From NCBI GenBank assembly GCA_947846985.1, contig CANTUZ010000011.1, forward strand, positions 27,777,089 through 27,841,088: 64,000 bases of DNA, read 5' to 3'. Position 1 is the first letter of the stretch. The number at the start of each line of letters is the position of its first letter. The notes beneath the pieces were generated by a model. The model had not been told where the DNA came from. It saw only the letters and a program-made list of their open reading frames with translations, and searched no databases. Positions 12,590-24,499 of the stretch are shown here, in pieces. A program made the position numbers and the translations under genes. This DNA comes from Fratercula arctica. Taxonomy: Eukaryota; Chordata; Aves; Charadriiformes; Alcidae.

Positions 12590-13210
12590 ATAAAATTAGA
12601 TATTATTGTTTAATGAGGTGGCATTTCAATTTAGACCTTGCATCATGCATATACCAAGAGTTTTTTATGGAATAGTTAGGTTCATTTGAGTAATAAAGGC
12701 TGAATCATGGGGGCTTTAATTCTTAATCGCTGTGAGGATTGTTATCTGTGGGATGTGAGCTGTCTTAGTGGTATTCAATCAAGTGTCCACTTAGCCGTGA
12801 CCAGAAGTAATTGCTCCCAAGTGGGTTGCACAATGACCTGTTAATACTTGCTTTGACCCTCTGACCTTGTCTGCCCTATTGTTTAGGATTTTATAGCGAG
12901 CGAGTCTGCATTTCTGTGGGGTCAAGTAGATATCTGAGGTCAAACATTTTCTGATTACTCCATAGTGTACACTGTAAGTCTGCGGAGTTGTCGCATAGCA
13001 ATAGTCACTGCCTCAGAGCAGGACGCGAAGGGCTGCGAAATTGTCTTCCTGAATGCATGTAAACAGTTTAATATTTTACTGAAAGAAGTTCATCTTGTAA
13101 ATTAGGTATGAATAATACATTTGTAATTACTACTCATGTCTTTAAACACTTGTGTCTTAATTGGCTTGGGTATTTTTTTAATGTATTTGCATTTTGTCAG
13201 GGAAGTTAAT
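12590..13210. promoter_or_regulatory. Candidate non-coding regulatory element with nuclear-receptor sites
   Basis: AT-rich, repeat-free sequence containing several binding-site-like motifs. At 12854-12867 the plus strand reads TGACCC TC TGACCT; on the minus strand this is AGGTCA, two bases, GGGTCA, an ideal DR2 direct repeat. DR2 elements are bound by RAR/RXR and some orphan receptors. GGGTCA at 12919-12924 and AGGTCA at 12937-12942 add two further half-sites within 90 bases. Conservation cannot be seen from one sequence, so enhancer function is inferred only from motif density. Confidence 0.4.
12854..12867 (-). promoter_or_regulatory. DR2 hormone-response element (putative)
   Basis: Two consensus RGKTCA half-sites in direct orientation with a two-base spacer, read on the minus strand as AGGTCA-GA-GGGTCA. 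The family known to use DR2 spacing is RAR/RXR. Site quality is directly visible; occupancy is not. Confidence 0.5.
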
Positions 13211-13224
13211 TTTAACTTGCAGAG

Positions 13225-13680
13225 ATGGAAGGCGAGTTGCATGGACTGAGGATGGCTTCATCCCGCATCCCTTTAGCACCTGGGCTGGTGTCGGGACTTC
13301 TTGATGAGTTCAAGTGGGGATTGCTTCATCCCTGCCTTGGACTGCTGCTGTACACTATTTTATGTGCCTCTCAGCCTTCCAGAATTAATTTGACCTACTT
13401 ATTGATGACTGCGACCCGTGGACAGTTGGGATGTCCGGTATTAATTTATTGGCCGCGTGTAAACATTGCTGAAAGCGTGATCATATTGTGCAGTAATTTG
13501 CAGGGGGACTTGCTGTGTTGTGTAGCTGAGATGTGGTATTTTCTTAGCAGTGTATCTGGCAAAATAGCGATGTTGTACAAACAAAGCCTTGGTATTGTTT
13601 GTAGCACTACTCCCTCTTTTCATGTCGTGTTTGCCGAGTTCACTAGCCAAAACACTTCTGCGCATTCTTCAGCCTTGTAG
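13225..13680 (+). other. ATG-started open frame of 151 codons, unrecognised
   Basis: A true ATG start at 13225 lies three bases after an acceptor-like ttaacttgcag, and the frame stays open for 151 codons. The translation is rich in Leu, Ser, Val and Cys, with hydrophobic patches near residues 45-60 and 95-105, but I recognise no family. A 74-codon frame runs through the same DNA on the minus strand. With no homologue and no visible donor pairing it is most likely a chance frame; a lineage-specific transcript cannot be excluded. Confidence 0.12.
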
Positions 13681-14318
13681 GTCAGCTTTGCTCTAAAATA
13701 AGGGATATGCCCATCTCTCCGCATCGCCTCCTAGGGAAAATATTTTCATCGTCGTCACCTGAGTGGGGCTGGTGGGATGACACAAAGCAGTTGGATCACG
13801 GTACAGTTTGGGGACAAACACAGCTAGCGTTCCTGTGGGAGAAGCAGACTATAGTCAACTGAGTAAGCAAGAAACGAGTGCTAGAGAGAAAACTATATAG
13901 CATATGTGGGGGAGAAAAACAAAACAGTGACTCTGTTTCCACTGCCAGAATATTTAAAAACAAACAAACAAGAAAGCAAAGCAAAGCACGCCTTGCGATG
14001 ACGGGAACCTGTGGATTTTTCTTACTATTCGTGAGACCATGCGTGGATCTCATCTTGCTGGAATGTCTTCAGGTAGGTTGAACTGTCTGTTTGCTGAGGC
14101 GCAGGACCTCATAAGGCCACCTGTGGGCTGGCCACAGAGGCTCTCCCAGAGCTCCTTATTGATTTGAATCTTTATCCTTTAAAACTGCATGAAAACTTTG
14201 GCCTCTTGTGCCAAATCGTCTCTGATTCTGTGTCGTAAGGGTTCAGGCACTGCTGGGTTTATGGAGATGCCTACCTTTGCAGATGGTGATATTTCATCAC
14301 CCAGCACAGCCACGTTGT

Positions 14319-14448
14319 CACAGAACCATAGAATGGTTGGATTTGGAAGGGACCTTAAAGACCATCTAGTTCCGACCCCCCCTGCCCTGGGCAGGGACAC
14401 CTCCCGCTAGACCAGGTTGCTCAAAGGCCCGTCCAGCCTGGCCTTGAA
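14319..14448 (-). mobile_element. CR1 LINE 3' fragment
   Basis: Read on the minus strand, this is the 3' untranslated end of avian CR1. It has the familiar run through ACCTGGTC and TGCCCAGGGCAGG, then AAGGTCCCTTCCAA, and ends in ATTCTATG-GTTCTGTG-like octamers. Only about 130 bases are kept, 5'-truncated as is usual for CR1, and no coding sequence remains. It belongs to the same broad subfamily group as the copy at 60.5 kb. CR1 inserts without a poly(A) tail and usually without clear target duplications, and none is seen. Confidence 0.93.
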
Positions 14449-15363
14449 TCAGCCCTGTCCTCCATGGGCTGATGGCATGTTGTCAGTGTAGGCCCTGGCA
14501 CAGGGCTGTGGTCTCACTTCCCCTCTCGGACCGCGATCTGGAGGCACTGCTGACCTAAACCAGCCCCAGACATGATGGCTGTCCTTCTCTGGGACGTCCA
14601 CCTCTGCCTCCCCACCGCAGCTTGGCTTGGGAGGGAGCATCTCCTAAAATCTGCTCAGCCTCTCTGGAAAATGTAAGTCTGGGAGACGGTGCGGGGGATG
14701 AAGGGATTTTCACCTCACGTTGCTCAAGGCCTGGTCGCTTCATCAGATGGAGCAATCCCATCATCAGGGGGCCTGCAGAGACCCCAGGTGAGGTGGGCCA
14801 GGAGTCAGGGGCCTCAGCCTCCTGGTGCCACAGAGCGAGAAAGGTGGTGAGACCCAGGGGAAGGCACCAGAAATGCAGAAGTTCTTACCGGGTGCATATT
14901 TTAGGGTTGATAGTAATGAAACCAGCGTATCATCGTTCTTTCTTAACAATTAGTCAGGACTGGGGCATTTCTCATAAAGACCCCATGACTAACGTTACTA
15001 TGGGAAATCCAGAGGGCTTCATGAACTTGATTTTGAGGTTTTCACTGTGGCTTTTTGAGATGGATGCAGTTTTCACAAGAAAATGTTGTGCTCTTTACTC
15101 CCCTTTCTAAAAATAAAAGTGCAGCTTGAAAAACTGAGTGTGCAGCATCTCTAACGTGGTACTCATTGCTTCTTGCCACCGAGTCCCTTCTCTACGGGCA
15201 ATATCTGCAGCAAAGAGCACTAGGAGGAACTTGCTTTTGGTGGAAAGATCTTGTGCCGAGTCCAGAATAAACAGAATATTTCTTAACTTTCGAAAGGAAT
15301 GCAAGCGGATGCCACGGAAATGAAAGATCCTGTTTAACACGGATACTGCAACCTTGATCTTTC

Positions 15364-15386
15364 CCCCTCCCCGCCCCCCCCCCCTT
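15364..15386. repeat. C-rich homopolymer-like tract
   Basis: Runs of C interrupted only by T and G (CCCCC, CCCC, then a C run longer than ten). On the minus strand this is a run of G blocks able to form a G-quadruplex. It is also a likely site of length error in assembly. Confidence 0.8.
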
Positions 15387-18300
15387 TAAATTGAAATGTG
15401 GGAAAACATCTAAGATGTTGCAGAGGGTTTTTGGAAAGCCTGCGTTTCCCACACGCTCGGGTCTGTGCAATGCCTTTGTAGGTGGTGTGTGGTTTATGTC
15501 AATCATCAGTCAGGTGCTAATGGTGATAGAGCTGCGTTCAGCCTCTGAACCCGATGCCGAGCGCATTGATCTTTCCAAACACGTTTATACAAGCTGGGGG
15601 AACTGCAGACTTGTAGCCACAGTCATCAGCCATCTCCAGAGTTTCCTTTTGTAGCTCAGGAGAAGACACGATACCACTTCTGCAGCAGCCTCAGACGTTG
15701 CCGCGACGAGCCCTTCCTTTGCCTTCATATCAATTCAGCTATTTCATTTTTCCCCCAGCAGACTAAGCAGCAGCACAGATTGGCCATTATAATTAATTTT
15801 GTGCAGGAAGCAAGAGCTGAATGTTCCAGTGTCTCCTGGTTTTCACTCTGGTTGAAGAGGGCACTCGTACCTGCTACTCTTCCAGTTACAATCTTTTCAA
15901 GGAAAACATGTCACTTCTCATGGGACTGGGTATGAGTTTGGTGATGAAGTTTTAGGGGACCATTGTAGCACTGTCGTTGGATGCAGATTGGGGCAGCTGT
16001 TGATGCAAGTGAACAAAAGGATTAAAAAAAAAATAATATGGCTGTTGTTGGGGCAATTTGTGCCTGTGGCCTTCTGAGCTCTTCCTGTTATGACTGGTTG
16101 CATCTTGCTGCTTTTCTGAATCCACCACCAAGAGTGCATCATAAGAAAGTGAAACTCCCGTGTCAGCCCAGTCACGGCAGCATGTGATAATGGTGCCGTG
16201 CACTCTTGGGGCTGTATGCCTTCTCTAATTAGTTTGGTTTTAGCAATGCTATGTACCTGTTAGCGTGGTCCTAGGGTGCCTTGCAGAGCTGCTCCTGCCA
16301 AGTACCAAACTGTGCTAAGAGTTGTTCAGACTTTAAACAAGAAGCAGAGGTGCTCAGCACCTTCCAGGATAAAGCAATTTTAAAAAGAAAAAAAAAGAAA
16401 AAGAAAACCACACAACAAAAAGCATGAGATGTAGTTATGCAAATTATGACCTTTAAATGCATTTTATATTTGGATTGAAGTTGTTAACGCATTCTTTCCA
16501 AGTTCTGTTTTTCCAGCGTGATTTTGCTTTGGGTGCTTCTCTTTGTATTGGTGGAGCAGAGTGGTACCGGCTCCACAGAGAGAGCGCGGGACGCAGTGAC
16601 TGGGAAGAGCAGCCACTGTGCTCTGGGATGGGCAGCACATCGGTTAGCGAGGAGCCTGAATAGGTGGATTTTAATTTCTCTGGAGGGTCTGAACACGTTA
16701 ACTAGATGGCAGATTCCTCATTAGCTAGATGGATTAAAATTTGTATCGTGGCTGATGCCTATCCTGACTAATACATGTAAGTAACAGCTCGTTCTACTAG
16801 AGCTATTGGACGTGGCTTGGGTGGAGGAGAGGAATTGGCTTCTGCGGAGGATATTTGCAGAAAGTCACATTTCCACCATATGTTAGCAGGAGTCTCTTTG
16901 GATGCAGGTTTTGGATGGAGTCATCTGTGTTGCTGTAATCTGGTTTGTCCTTTTTCTACCACTAGTTCTGAATCATACCAACTACTTGGACTCTTCTGCG
17001 TATTTCCTGAAGGACAGTGGGAACATTTCTGCTGGCTCAGCTGCCTTTCACCTCTTACTTCATCTTGATGAAGGAGTAAGGTCTGGGAGAAATTTTGTGT
17101 CAGTCAGGAGTGAGGAGGGCTGCAAAAAAATCTGAAAATTCTGCCAAATTAAAGAAAAAGAAAAAGAAAGGTACCGTGAACCTCATCAATCCTGATTTAG
17201 GTCTGGCTTGTGACAAATCATTATGTAGGAAGGGAAATATCCCTTTAATTTTTAATAGCTTTGCAGTGAAGTTTTATTAGGCAATAATCTGGTTCCTGAG
17301 TGGATAAAAGATAAGGTTGAAGGCCAAGTAATTTTTTCCCCTCCCGTACAGTTGGGAAAGGGAGAGAGGGGTCATGGCGAGACAGCTGCCTTCTGAAGCT
17401 CAAAGCAGCATCCTTCTCTGTGCCACCAGCATACCGAATGCTTCCAAATGGATATTTACAACACAAATATGTTCAGGATGTGGGTAGCGAGAGAAGTGTG
17501 GGAATAGACGCGAAGGTGCATGGGAGCGGGGATGCGAAGGGGGAGGTGTGAAGAGAGCCAGGAGAGTGTGATGCACATTTTGCAGATAACTTCTCTTCGA
17601 GTACCTCCTTCCAAAACCTGGGTGCGGACTTTCCTGCTCCTGTCAGCGTGTCCTGAGGCTTTATGTTCGTTGCAAAGACATTCTCTTACCCGTCCCTGCT
17701 AATGTCACCAGTCCCTTATTTCCAAAACTGTTTTCAGGGAACAGCAGTTGATAATAGGCCTGGGTTGGTCAAGTAGCTTAATTTGTAGTTTGGTTGTTGG
17801 TGGTTGGTGTTTCTTACAGTATTTCCCAGGCACCGAGTGCAATAGACATTTCACTGGCACTTAATAAAGCAGTGTAGGGCACTCCTCGATAATATAATCC
17901 TTATGCCAGCCCGGTTGCTAAACCCACGAGTCCCTCAGGCAGTAGTAGACAACTACACTTGGTGTTGCTGCTTGTTTTACTGTTGTCTCAGATGACTAGG
18001 CAGCATTTCTGCGATTTTAAGGCGGCGTGTTATTGCAGTATCCGGGATGAAATTACCACTTAAAGATGTATAGGTGCCAATCTGACTCCCTTAGGCTGTT
18101 GAGCATCAGTGACTTGGGGAGGCTGGTGGTGCGGGGCACCTTCAACACACCATGCCAAGTACCAGAAATGAGAATGTAGCCCCCTCTTGTCATTTTTTTT
18201 TCCTTCTTCTTTTTTGAACATCTGCTTGCCTGATTGTTTGCTGTTTTTTTTTTCTGTGGCTCTTTTAATTTGTGGTGAATGTGTATTTAATGTAAGTAAG

Positions 18301-18672
18301 ATGTTAGCTTCTGTCTAGTTTTTCAGCGAGCATTCCAGCAATTACTGGAGTACCTTTGAATGCTACAGCTGCTATTTCTAAGTTAAGGAATCACATTTTC
18401 CAAGCATTTATAACTGAATTCACATGGGTAAAACTTGGCATTCAGATTGTCAGCCCACATATCTTATTTTGTCTTGATCCTTTAAGTTAGCATATCAGCT
18501 TTGTGTTTGATTAAAATGGTAAAAATGGCTTCTCGCTGCTTTGGGTGGGCTTGTAGTAGTGTTGGTTTGTGAAATTGCTTTAATTTAAAAAAAAAAAATT
18601 ATATTGGTTTGGGCCCTGAGATAATTTCTTTGTAGTTACTACTGTGGTCTGGTGTCTCCTTTTGAATTCCTG

Positions 18673-18699
18673 CCCCCTCCGCCCCACCCCCACCCCCCC
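18673..18699 (-). other. Quadruplex-prone G-rich tract on the minus strand
   Basis: The plus strand carries four C blocks of four to six bases, separated by TCCG, A and A. The minus strand therefore has four G blocks with loops of one to four bases, a textbook G-quadruplex arrangement. It lies in otherwise AT-rich sequence with no CpG island around it. Confidence 0.7.
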
Positions 18700-19296
18700 T
18701 TCTTATCCCCTATTACTGTGAAGCAGTCGCTAGTATTTTAATATTACTTGTTGGTACATCTCTGAGGAGCTTCTCAGAATGTGGTTTGATCCTTTCTCTG
18801 CTGATGTCAGGCAATCCCTTCATGCCAAAGGATGCCAGCTAAGGCCAGGCTTCCCCCTGCACCCTCAGCGATGTTAACTTGGCTTTTCCAAGTGCTCCTG
18901 CAGAGCAATGCACACAGTTCCTATTGATTTTTATAAAATCAAAACCCAACAGCCATTATTTTAAATTCACCTTCTCTTTTCATCACAGATAGTAGTGTTA
19001 CATCCACGGGGTTGCGATGACCTGTGGATCGGCTGCACGGGCAGCAGTGCTTTGCTTTGCATTTTTTTGAATGCTGGGTGGTTTTGAGGATATCCCAACG
19101 CTGCCATCACAGCTCCAGCCCCATGGCTGCTCGGCAGCATTAAGTGACTCTCGCTCTTTCTCCTTTTTTTTCCTTTTCAAGTTGTGAAGTCTGGTCCAGA
19201 GGAAATGTGATTTTTTTTTGCATTTCCCTGCCCAGAAAGGTATTTTTTTAATTTTCAAAACTTTTTTGGGTACTTAGAAGTTTGAAAGGTAACAAG

Positions 19297-19327
19297 AAAA
19301 AAAAAAAAACCCAAACAAAAAAAAAAA
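19297..19327. repeat. Interrupted poly(A) tract
   Basis: A13, CCCAAAC, then A11. There is no retroelement body upstream, so it is scored as a simple repeat. Confidence 0.85.
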
Positions 19328-19479
19328 CACGGAAGAGATCTGAAATTTGACCTCCAAATATAGATGTTGTGATAATTACAGAGCTTTTCTGTGTAGGAAA
19401 TAAGGTACGATGTGTGGTTTGTTTCTATGGGTAAGTATGCTAAATGTAGGGCTGATGAGTTGAACAATAAAAACTAAAT

Positions 19480-19750
19480 TGATGGATCTGGTTGAGCTAA
19501 GTACTTAAGTAAATTATATTATTTCGTAACACAAATTTTGTGAAAAAGTCTCAGTCTTCCAATAAAAGTCTGAGAATACTGCTGGACTTAATTAGCTACC
19601 AGTATTAATTTATGTCATTGTTATCAGCAACAGTTTTACTCACATTTTAATATTGGAGCTGCTTAAGTCTTCTTTGCATTAAATGTTCCTTTAATAGGAC
19701 ATGTAAAATGATGTTTCATGTGTAACTGTGCTTTAATTACATATATTCAG
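19480..19750. other. AT-rich candidate conserved non-coding block
   Basis: Repeat-free AT-rich sequence with TAAT/ATTA homeodomain-type cores, including CTTAATTAGC near 19590, and a TTATCAG GATA-type site near 19622. It is flagged only because its texture differs from neighbouring sequence; conservation must be tested by alignment. Confidence 0.25.
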
Positions 19751-20309
19751 GAGAGAAACATCCAAACTTGGAGGGTGGACGCTGGACTTTTGTCTTGAAT
19801 TCAGGTTTTATTTGCATGTTATGAGAAACTGATATTTATAGGCTCTGCAATGCTTGGCACCCCTTGTGCATGTATCCTGCACAGTGCTTGCCCTGGGATG
19901 CGGATTTGGGTGCAGGGATCACGTGCAGTCGGAGCAGGGAATGACTGTCCCGTGAGCTGTCTGCAGGGCTGCACGGGCAGAAAATGACCCAAAAGGCCCT
20001 TCTTTCTCCTCCGCATGGCCCCTGTGGGTACGCGATGGGGTGGGCTCCCCTGCGCCACGCCATCCTTTCACCCCAGCACCAGGACCCACTGGGAGAACAT
20101 CCAGCCAGGACTGTGGATTTTGGCTCAGTGGTGTTTCAAGAATCGCTTAAACTTGAGGAATTCATAACTTTGGAATTCAGCAAATTTGCACAACTCTGTG
20201 CATCTATGGCTCCGTCAGCGGCCCGCCGGCACAACCCTGTGCATCTCAGGCTAAATATCTTGTGATTAACGACTCAATTTGTTGGCTTGGTACTCACGAG
20301 CATCTTAGC

Positions 20310-20400
20310 AGCAGCCCTGGGAAGCCGGCGGCCGCGCGGGGAGCATTGCCGGTGAAGGAACGGCAGCGCCGGGCGAGCTTGGGCCGGGCCGGGGCGGCTG
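20310..20400. promoter_or_regulatory. Short CpG-rich patch
   Basis: About 90 bases with dense CpG, including CGGCGGCCGCGCGG and GGGCCGGGCCGGGGCGG. It contains a GGGGCGG Sp1-type box. It is shorter than usual island criteria, so it may be a minor promoter, an enhancer or a mutational oddity. Confidence 0.35.
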
Positions 20401-21348
20401 CTCTGTGGTTTGTTGTGTCTGGTTTGGTTCCTACTTTTCAAGTTGCAGTTGCGTTTGGTCATTCGAAGCTTATTTTTCCTAGTCTGGCCAAGCCAGCAGG
20501 ATCCCCGTGCGCTGCAGGGGAACATAAAACATCAGCCTTTAAGCTGGAGTGCTCAGTAGATAAGGATTTTAAGACTCTTGCATCATGCGCTGTGTCTTAT
20601 GGGCTTACTTAGTATACTCCATTTGATTTAATTTAGATATTGAATAAGAAGAAATACTTTAATAGCCAGAAAAAGTACTGTACATCATAGTGCCTCTTCT
20701 TTCCCCATTGCCTTAAAGATAAAGGGGAGGGCACGACCAGTCAGTGGGAGGCTCTGCCGGTGGTTTCCTCCTTCCCCATTGAATAAATACAAATAAAAAT
20801 TGTGACTGAGTTGTGACAAATGTTAACTCGTGTGCTGCTAGGTAGCCATTTGTCTTGCTCCAAGGTTTGGTTTGCTGGTGGTTTGCACGGGCAGGCTTGA
20901 GGATGGCCAGAGAGCAGGACGTGCTGCCGGGTGGCATCCCAGGGAGATGAGGAGAACCTTGGGGACACGTTTGGCCCTGTGTGGGGTGGCAGCGCTGCCT
21001 GCCCCGGGGGTCAATGGCTTCACTGGCCACGCCGCTGTCACCGCTTTGCAGGAGGCTGTGACAAGTGGCTGCTATCTGGGTACAATATAGATTAAAAGGA
21101 TAAGAAATAGCAAACCTGCCACGGCAGATTTTACTGTAGCAGTGCATGGGGGAGCTGGCAGGAGACGTGAAATATTTCCAAGTTGTAAAGGCAGTGGGTT
21201 CAGAAGTTTTGAGGTGGGATTGGGATTGTTTGCAGAGATTCCCTTGGCTGGCCAAGATGCGCATGCTGCATTTCGTTGCTGGAACAGGCTTGTGTACCCT
21301 TTACTAAACACCACAAAATGCATTTGGATTGTAATAATTTTGCCTATT

Positions 21349-21474
21349 GGTTATTTATATAGCCGCATTTATTATTTTATATATTATATATTCATATTAC
21401 TTATTTATATTATATATTTATATTATTTATAGATTATATAACATATATATTTGCATTTATTCATTATTTATAGA
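21349..21474. repeat. AT-rich low-complexity sequence (TTATAT/TATTTA)n
   Basis: Nearly pure A/T built from imperfect TATTTATATTAT-like units over about 125 bases. It could unwind easily and is probably variable in length. Confidence 0.85.
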
Positions 21475-23138
21475 TAACCTTTAATTTGAGACTATTAATT
21501 ATTGCATGAGTCTGCACCACCCTGCAGTAATCATGGTTGGGTGTTCTCTCTCAGTTGGTGAGAGCCCAGAGGATCTTCAGAGTGGGTGAAGATCATCCCA
21601 GGCGCAGGTTTAAAATAAGAAAGAGGAATAAAAAAAAAAAAAGGCAAAGGAAAAGCAGGCCTCCCAAAAGCTGTGGTGGAACCCAGTATTAGCAAATGCT
21701 TCTAGGAAGTTTGACTGAGAGCCATATGGCGATGTGGGGAGTATTATCCATCGCTCCAAAAGTTGGTCTCTGAATCAGCCTATTGACTTCAGCAGCACTT
21801 AATCATGTGTTGTAGTTCTTCTTTGAAAAGGGTTGCATTCCTGAATCATGTCCTCTGATTTTAACCACTAGACGGTACTTTGTTTTGTGGTAGCAGGCAA
21901 GTCCAGTCATATTTCTGTGACTAAGTTTGCAAGTTTTGACTGCATCACTAGTGAAGTATGCTGATGAATATTCCCCCTCTTATCAGAATCCAAACATTTG
22001 CCACTGTCCTTGAATTTTAGGGTGAAACTGAGCATCCTTCTGGGATGCGGTTGGTGGGATGCTGCAGGATACTCTGTGATGTGCAGAGCATTATGGATGC
22101 GGTGATGGAAATAAACAGGGGTGAAACCATTGGTCTCAAAACACTGCCCTGAATTCTGCTTTCAAAAGCCCTGAGTGTTGGTGGTGATTGAACCCATATA
22201 TTAAAAACAAGAACCAGTTGTGCAGCTCCAAATTTGGATTGTATTTGGATGCTGAAGGACATCCTGGAGCCTCACACGTGGCTCTGCTGTGTCAGGGATG
22301 GTTCAGACTCTGTGTTCGGTAAAAGAAAATGGTGGGTTTGTGCATCTTTTTGGGATGTACTAGTTCGCTGCATCCCCAAGCGTCCTGTGCCCCGGTGTTA
22401 TTGTACAGGTGGAGTTGCCGGGTGCCGCCTGTGGGTGCTGGAGGGTCCTGGTGGACTCCATTCCTGACTGCCACTGCATTAGAAATGCAGGGGACGTGCT
22501 CCCCTCCCTGCTGAGGGAGTTCCCGGGGTTTTCTACTCTAGTCTCTCCCTTATTAAAGGGAAACTACGGGCAACCCCCGTGCCGCTACCTGGTTTGGCAC
22601 AGAGAGGGGGAAAAATCCTGTCCCACCTCGTTCCTGGGGAGGGGGTGCATGGGCTTCGCTTTCATCCCTAAGAATCATTATATTTCAGCAGAATATTTTG
22701 TCTCACCTTTCCATGTTTTTACAGCTAAAGCAGTTTTTACTTCCCAACTTTCAACATCTGGAATTCGGTTTCAGTTTATTAAAAAAAAAAAAAAATCAAA
22801 ATCCGCAGTCTGGATGAAACACCAATGCCTTTGTATTTGCCCACAATTTTTAGCTTTAATTTCGTATCCTTGGCAAATGCCAGAAGACCCAAGTAGTTGC
22901 ATGTTGAGTAGCTGCTGTTTTCTGATGCGTCTTAGTCTTAACCGGGTTTTGTTGTTTTTTTTTTTTTTGATAATTTTTGCTGTTAGACACTTTTCTAATT
23001 GGGGATAATACCAAAATGATTAATCAAATTAAGCATGAGAGCAAAGTGGCTGATGCACAAAGCTGTGTATAGCTGCTGTCTTCTGCAGCGAGGTTGTCTC
23101 CCTGTAGCTGAAGTTGCTTAATGGGCCTCTTAGGCTCT

Positions 23139-23349
23139 ATTTTTTTTTCTTTTCCTTTTTTTTTTTTTTTTTTAAATAAGGTAGTGTGTAGATCCCATTG
23201 ACTTCAGTTGTTGATTGGGATGCCTAACAGCCGGGAAATTAAGCCCCTTCTTTGTGACCGAGTTGAAGCCAGATTTTCAAGGATTTTCGAATGCTTAGTG
23301 CCCATAATTGGTGTTAGGGTTTTTTCTTTTTTCTTTTTTTTTTTTTTTT
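23139..23349. repeat. Pair of poly(T) tracts
   Basis: Two T-rich blocks, at 23139-23173 (ending in T18) and 23319-23349 (ending in T16), separated by about 145 bases of unique sequence. Each is followed by AAAT. They are the densest part of a plus-strand T excess that runs through the window. Confidence 0.8.
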
Positions 23350-24116
23350 AAATTTCAATTCTCCATTTGGACATCTAAATAAGGGTGAGAGATTATGATA
23401 CTTGTAGTGACTGGTATTACTGGGATATGATGAATTTTTTTGGAAGAACCTGGCACTTAATGAGCTAGTTACTCTACTGTCTAAATAAGAGTTTTGTTCT
23501 GCGGTTCTGCTTTGTTTGCAGAAATTGAGCACTTCTGCAAATTTTGATCTTAGAGTAGAAACCTTGCTTCTGCCTCATTTTTCTGTGTTTTCTGTAGTGA
23601 TTGTGGGGGGAAGGGGTTGCCAAAGCGAGTTGAGTAAATTAGACAACTGTTGGAAAAAAGGGGGACATGCAAAATCAAGTGTTCTACTTGTGTAATCTGT
23701 TTAACACCAGCGAGCCACGGAGCCTTGTGGGACACGGGAATAAAAGGAACATCTGTGCAGGCCACATGGCATGCTCCGGAGGAGCCCTCTGTCCCAACCA
23801 GCTCTGCTCTATTTGCAAATAAAAGCTCCGACCAACATCAAAAAGTTGAGGTGGATCCCAGCTGAAAGGGGAAAACAAATGTTACCTCTTGGCGCAGTGA
23901 AGTTCCCCCTGCAAGCAGCCTTCGTGGTCTTTTTAATGATGCCTTGGGCATGTGTTTCTAATAGCAATTTATTTAAAGAAAAATGAAAAAAAAAAAAAAG
24001 AAAAAGTTTTTTTGGATATAATTGTAAATATTGTATCTGTATTGAAAGATATTATGAAATTGTAAGTATCTTAAGCTACAATCAAATACAGGTATATGAG
24101 GTAGAAATAAGAATTG

Positions 24117-24200
24117 GGTTTGTTTGGTTTTTTTTGGAGGGGTGCGTTTGGTTGTTTGTTTGGGTTGGTTTGTTTTTTGTTTGTTTGGTTTTTATTTTCT
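24117..24200. repeat. G/T-only low-complexity tract (GTTTG)n
   Basis: About 80 bases of almost only G and T on the plus strand, built from GTTT and GGTT words. A similar tract occurs at 38866-38942. Such strand-asymmetric sequence can form R-loops if transcribed as G-rich RNA. Confidence 0.85.
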
Positions 24201-24499
24201 TTCACTTGGATGTAGACATCCTGAGATCCCAAGGCTTTCCGGGCCGATCTTGCTCCTCTTATTTTGGTGGTGGTGGTTGGTAAACAGCTCCGTGGTTAGG
24301 CAGGGCCCTGGGGGGCTGCAGCTGCTCCGGCCCTGCTCCACCAGGACACTCGCCGCAGGGGAGGATAAACAAGGCAGCAGTACATTTTATTTCCACTTAC
24401 AACCTGTTAGAGTGCAGTAATTCTTGCAAGGGCACATCTAGTTTGGGGCTTTGCATTTTCTAGACAGGCTGTATTGTTTTTAACAGAGTCATGTATCGG

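Larger units (their letters stand above)
14449..19479. other. Gene-free stretch with C-rich and A-rich tracts
   Basis: No gene recognised. It contains C-rich tracts at 15364-15386 and 18673-18699, an A-rich region at 16381-16408, an A12 run at 18587-18598 and A13/A11 runs at 19297-19327. A perfect POU octamer ATGCAAAT lies at 16437-16444 in AT-rich context. Frames up to 162 codons (14622-15110) show no known domain. Confidence 0.6.
19751..24116. other. Gene-free stretch with a small CpG-rich patch and T/A tracts
   Basis: No gene recognised. A short G+C-rich patch at about 20310-20400 holds roughly a dozen CpGs (cggcggccgcgcgg-like) but is too short to call a full island. AT-only sequence lies at 21349-21474. 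Homopolymers are A13 at 21630-21642, A15 at 22781-22795, T14 at 22955-22968, T18 at 23156-23173, T16 at 23334-23349 and A14 at 23986-23999. The 183- and 199-codon frames (20713-21264 minus; 22409-23008 plus) have no recognisable domain. Confidence 0.6.

Noticed and set aside
20713..21264. 183-codon minus-strand frame
   Set aside because: No recognisable domain, five other frames overlap it, and no splice or promoter context supports it.
22409..23008. 199-codon plus-strand frame
   Set aside because: It reads through an A15 tract (poly-Lys) and a T14 tract (poly-Phe), typical of chance frames across homopolymers.
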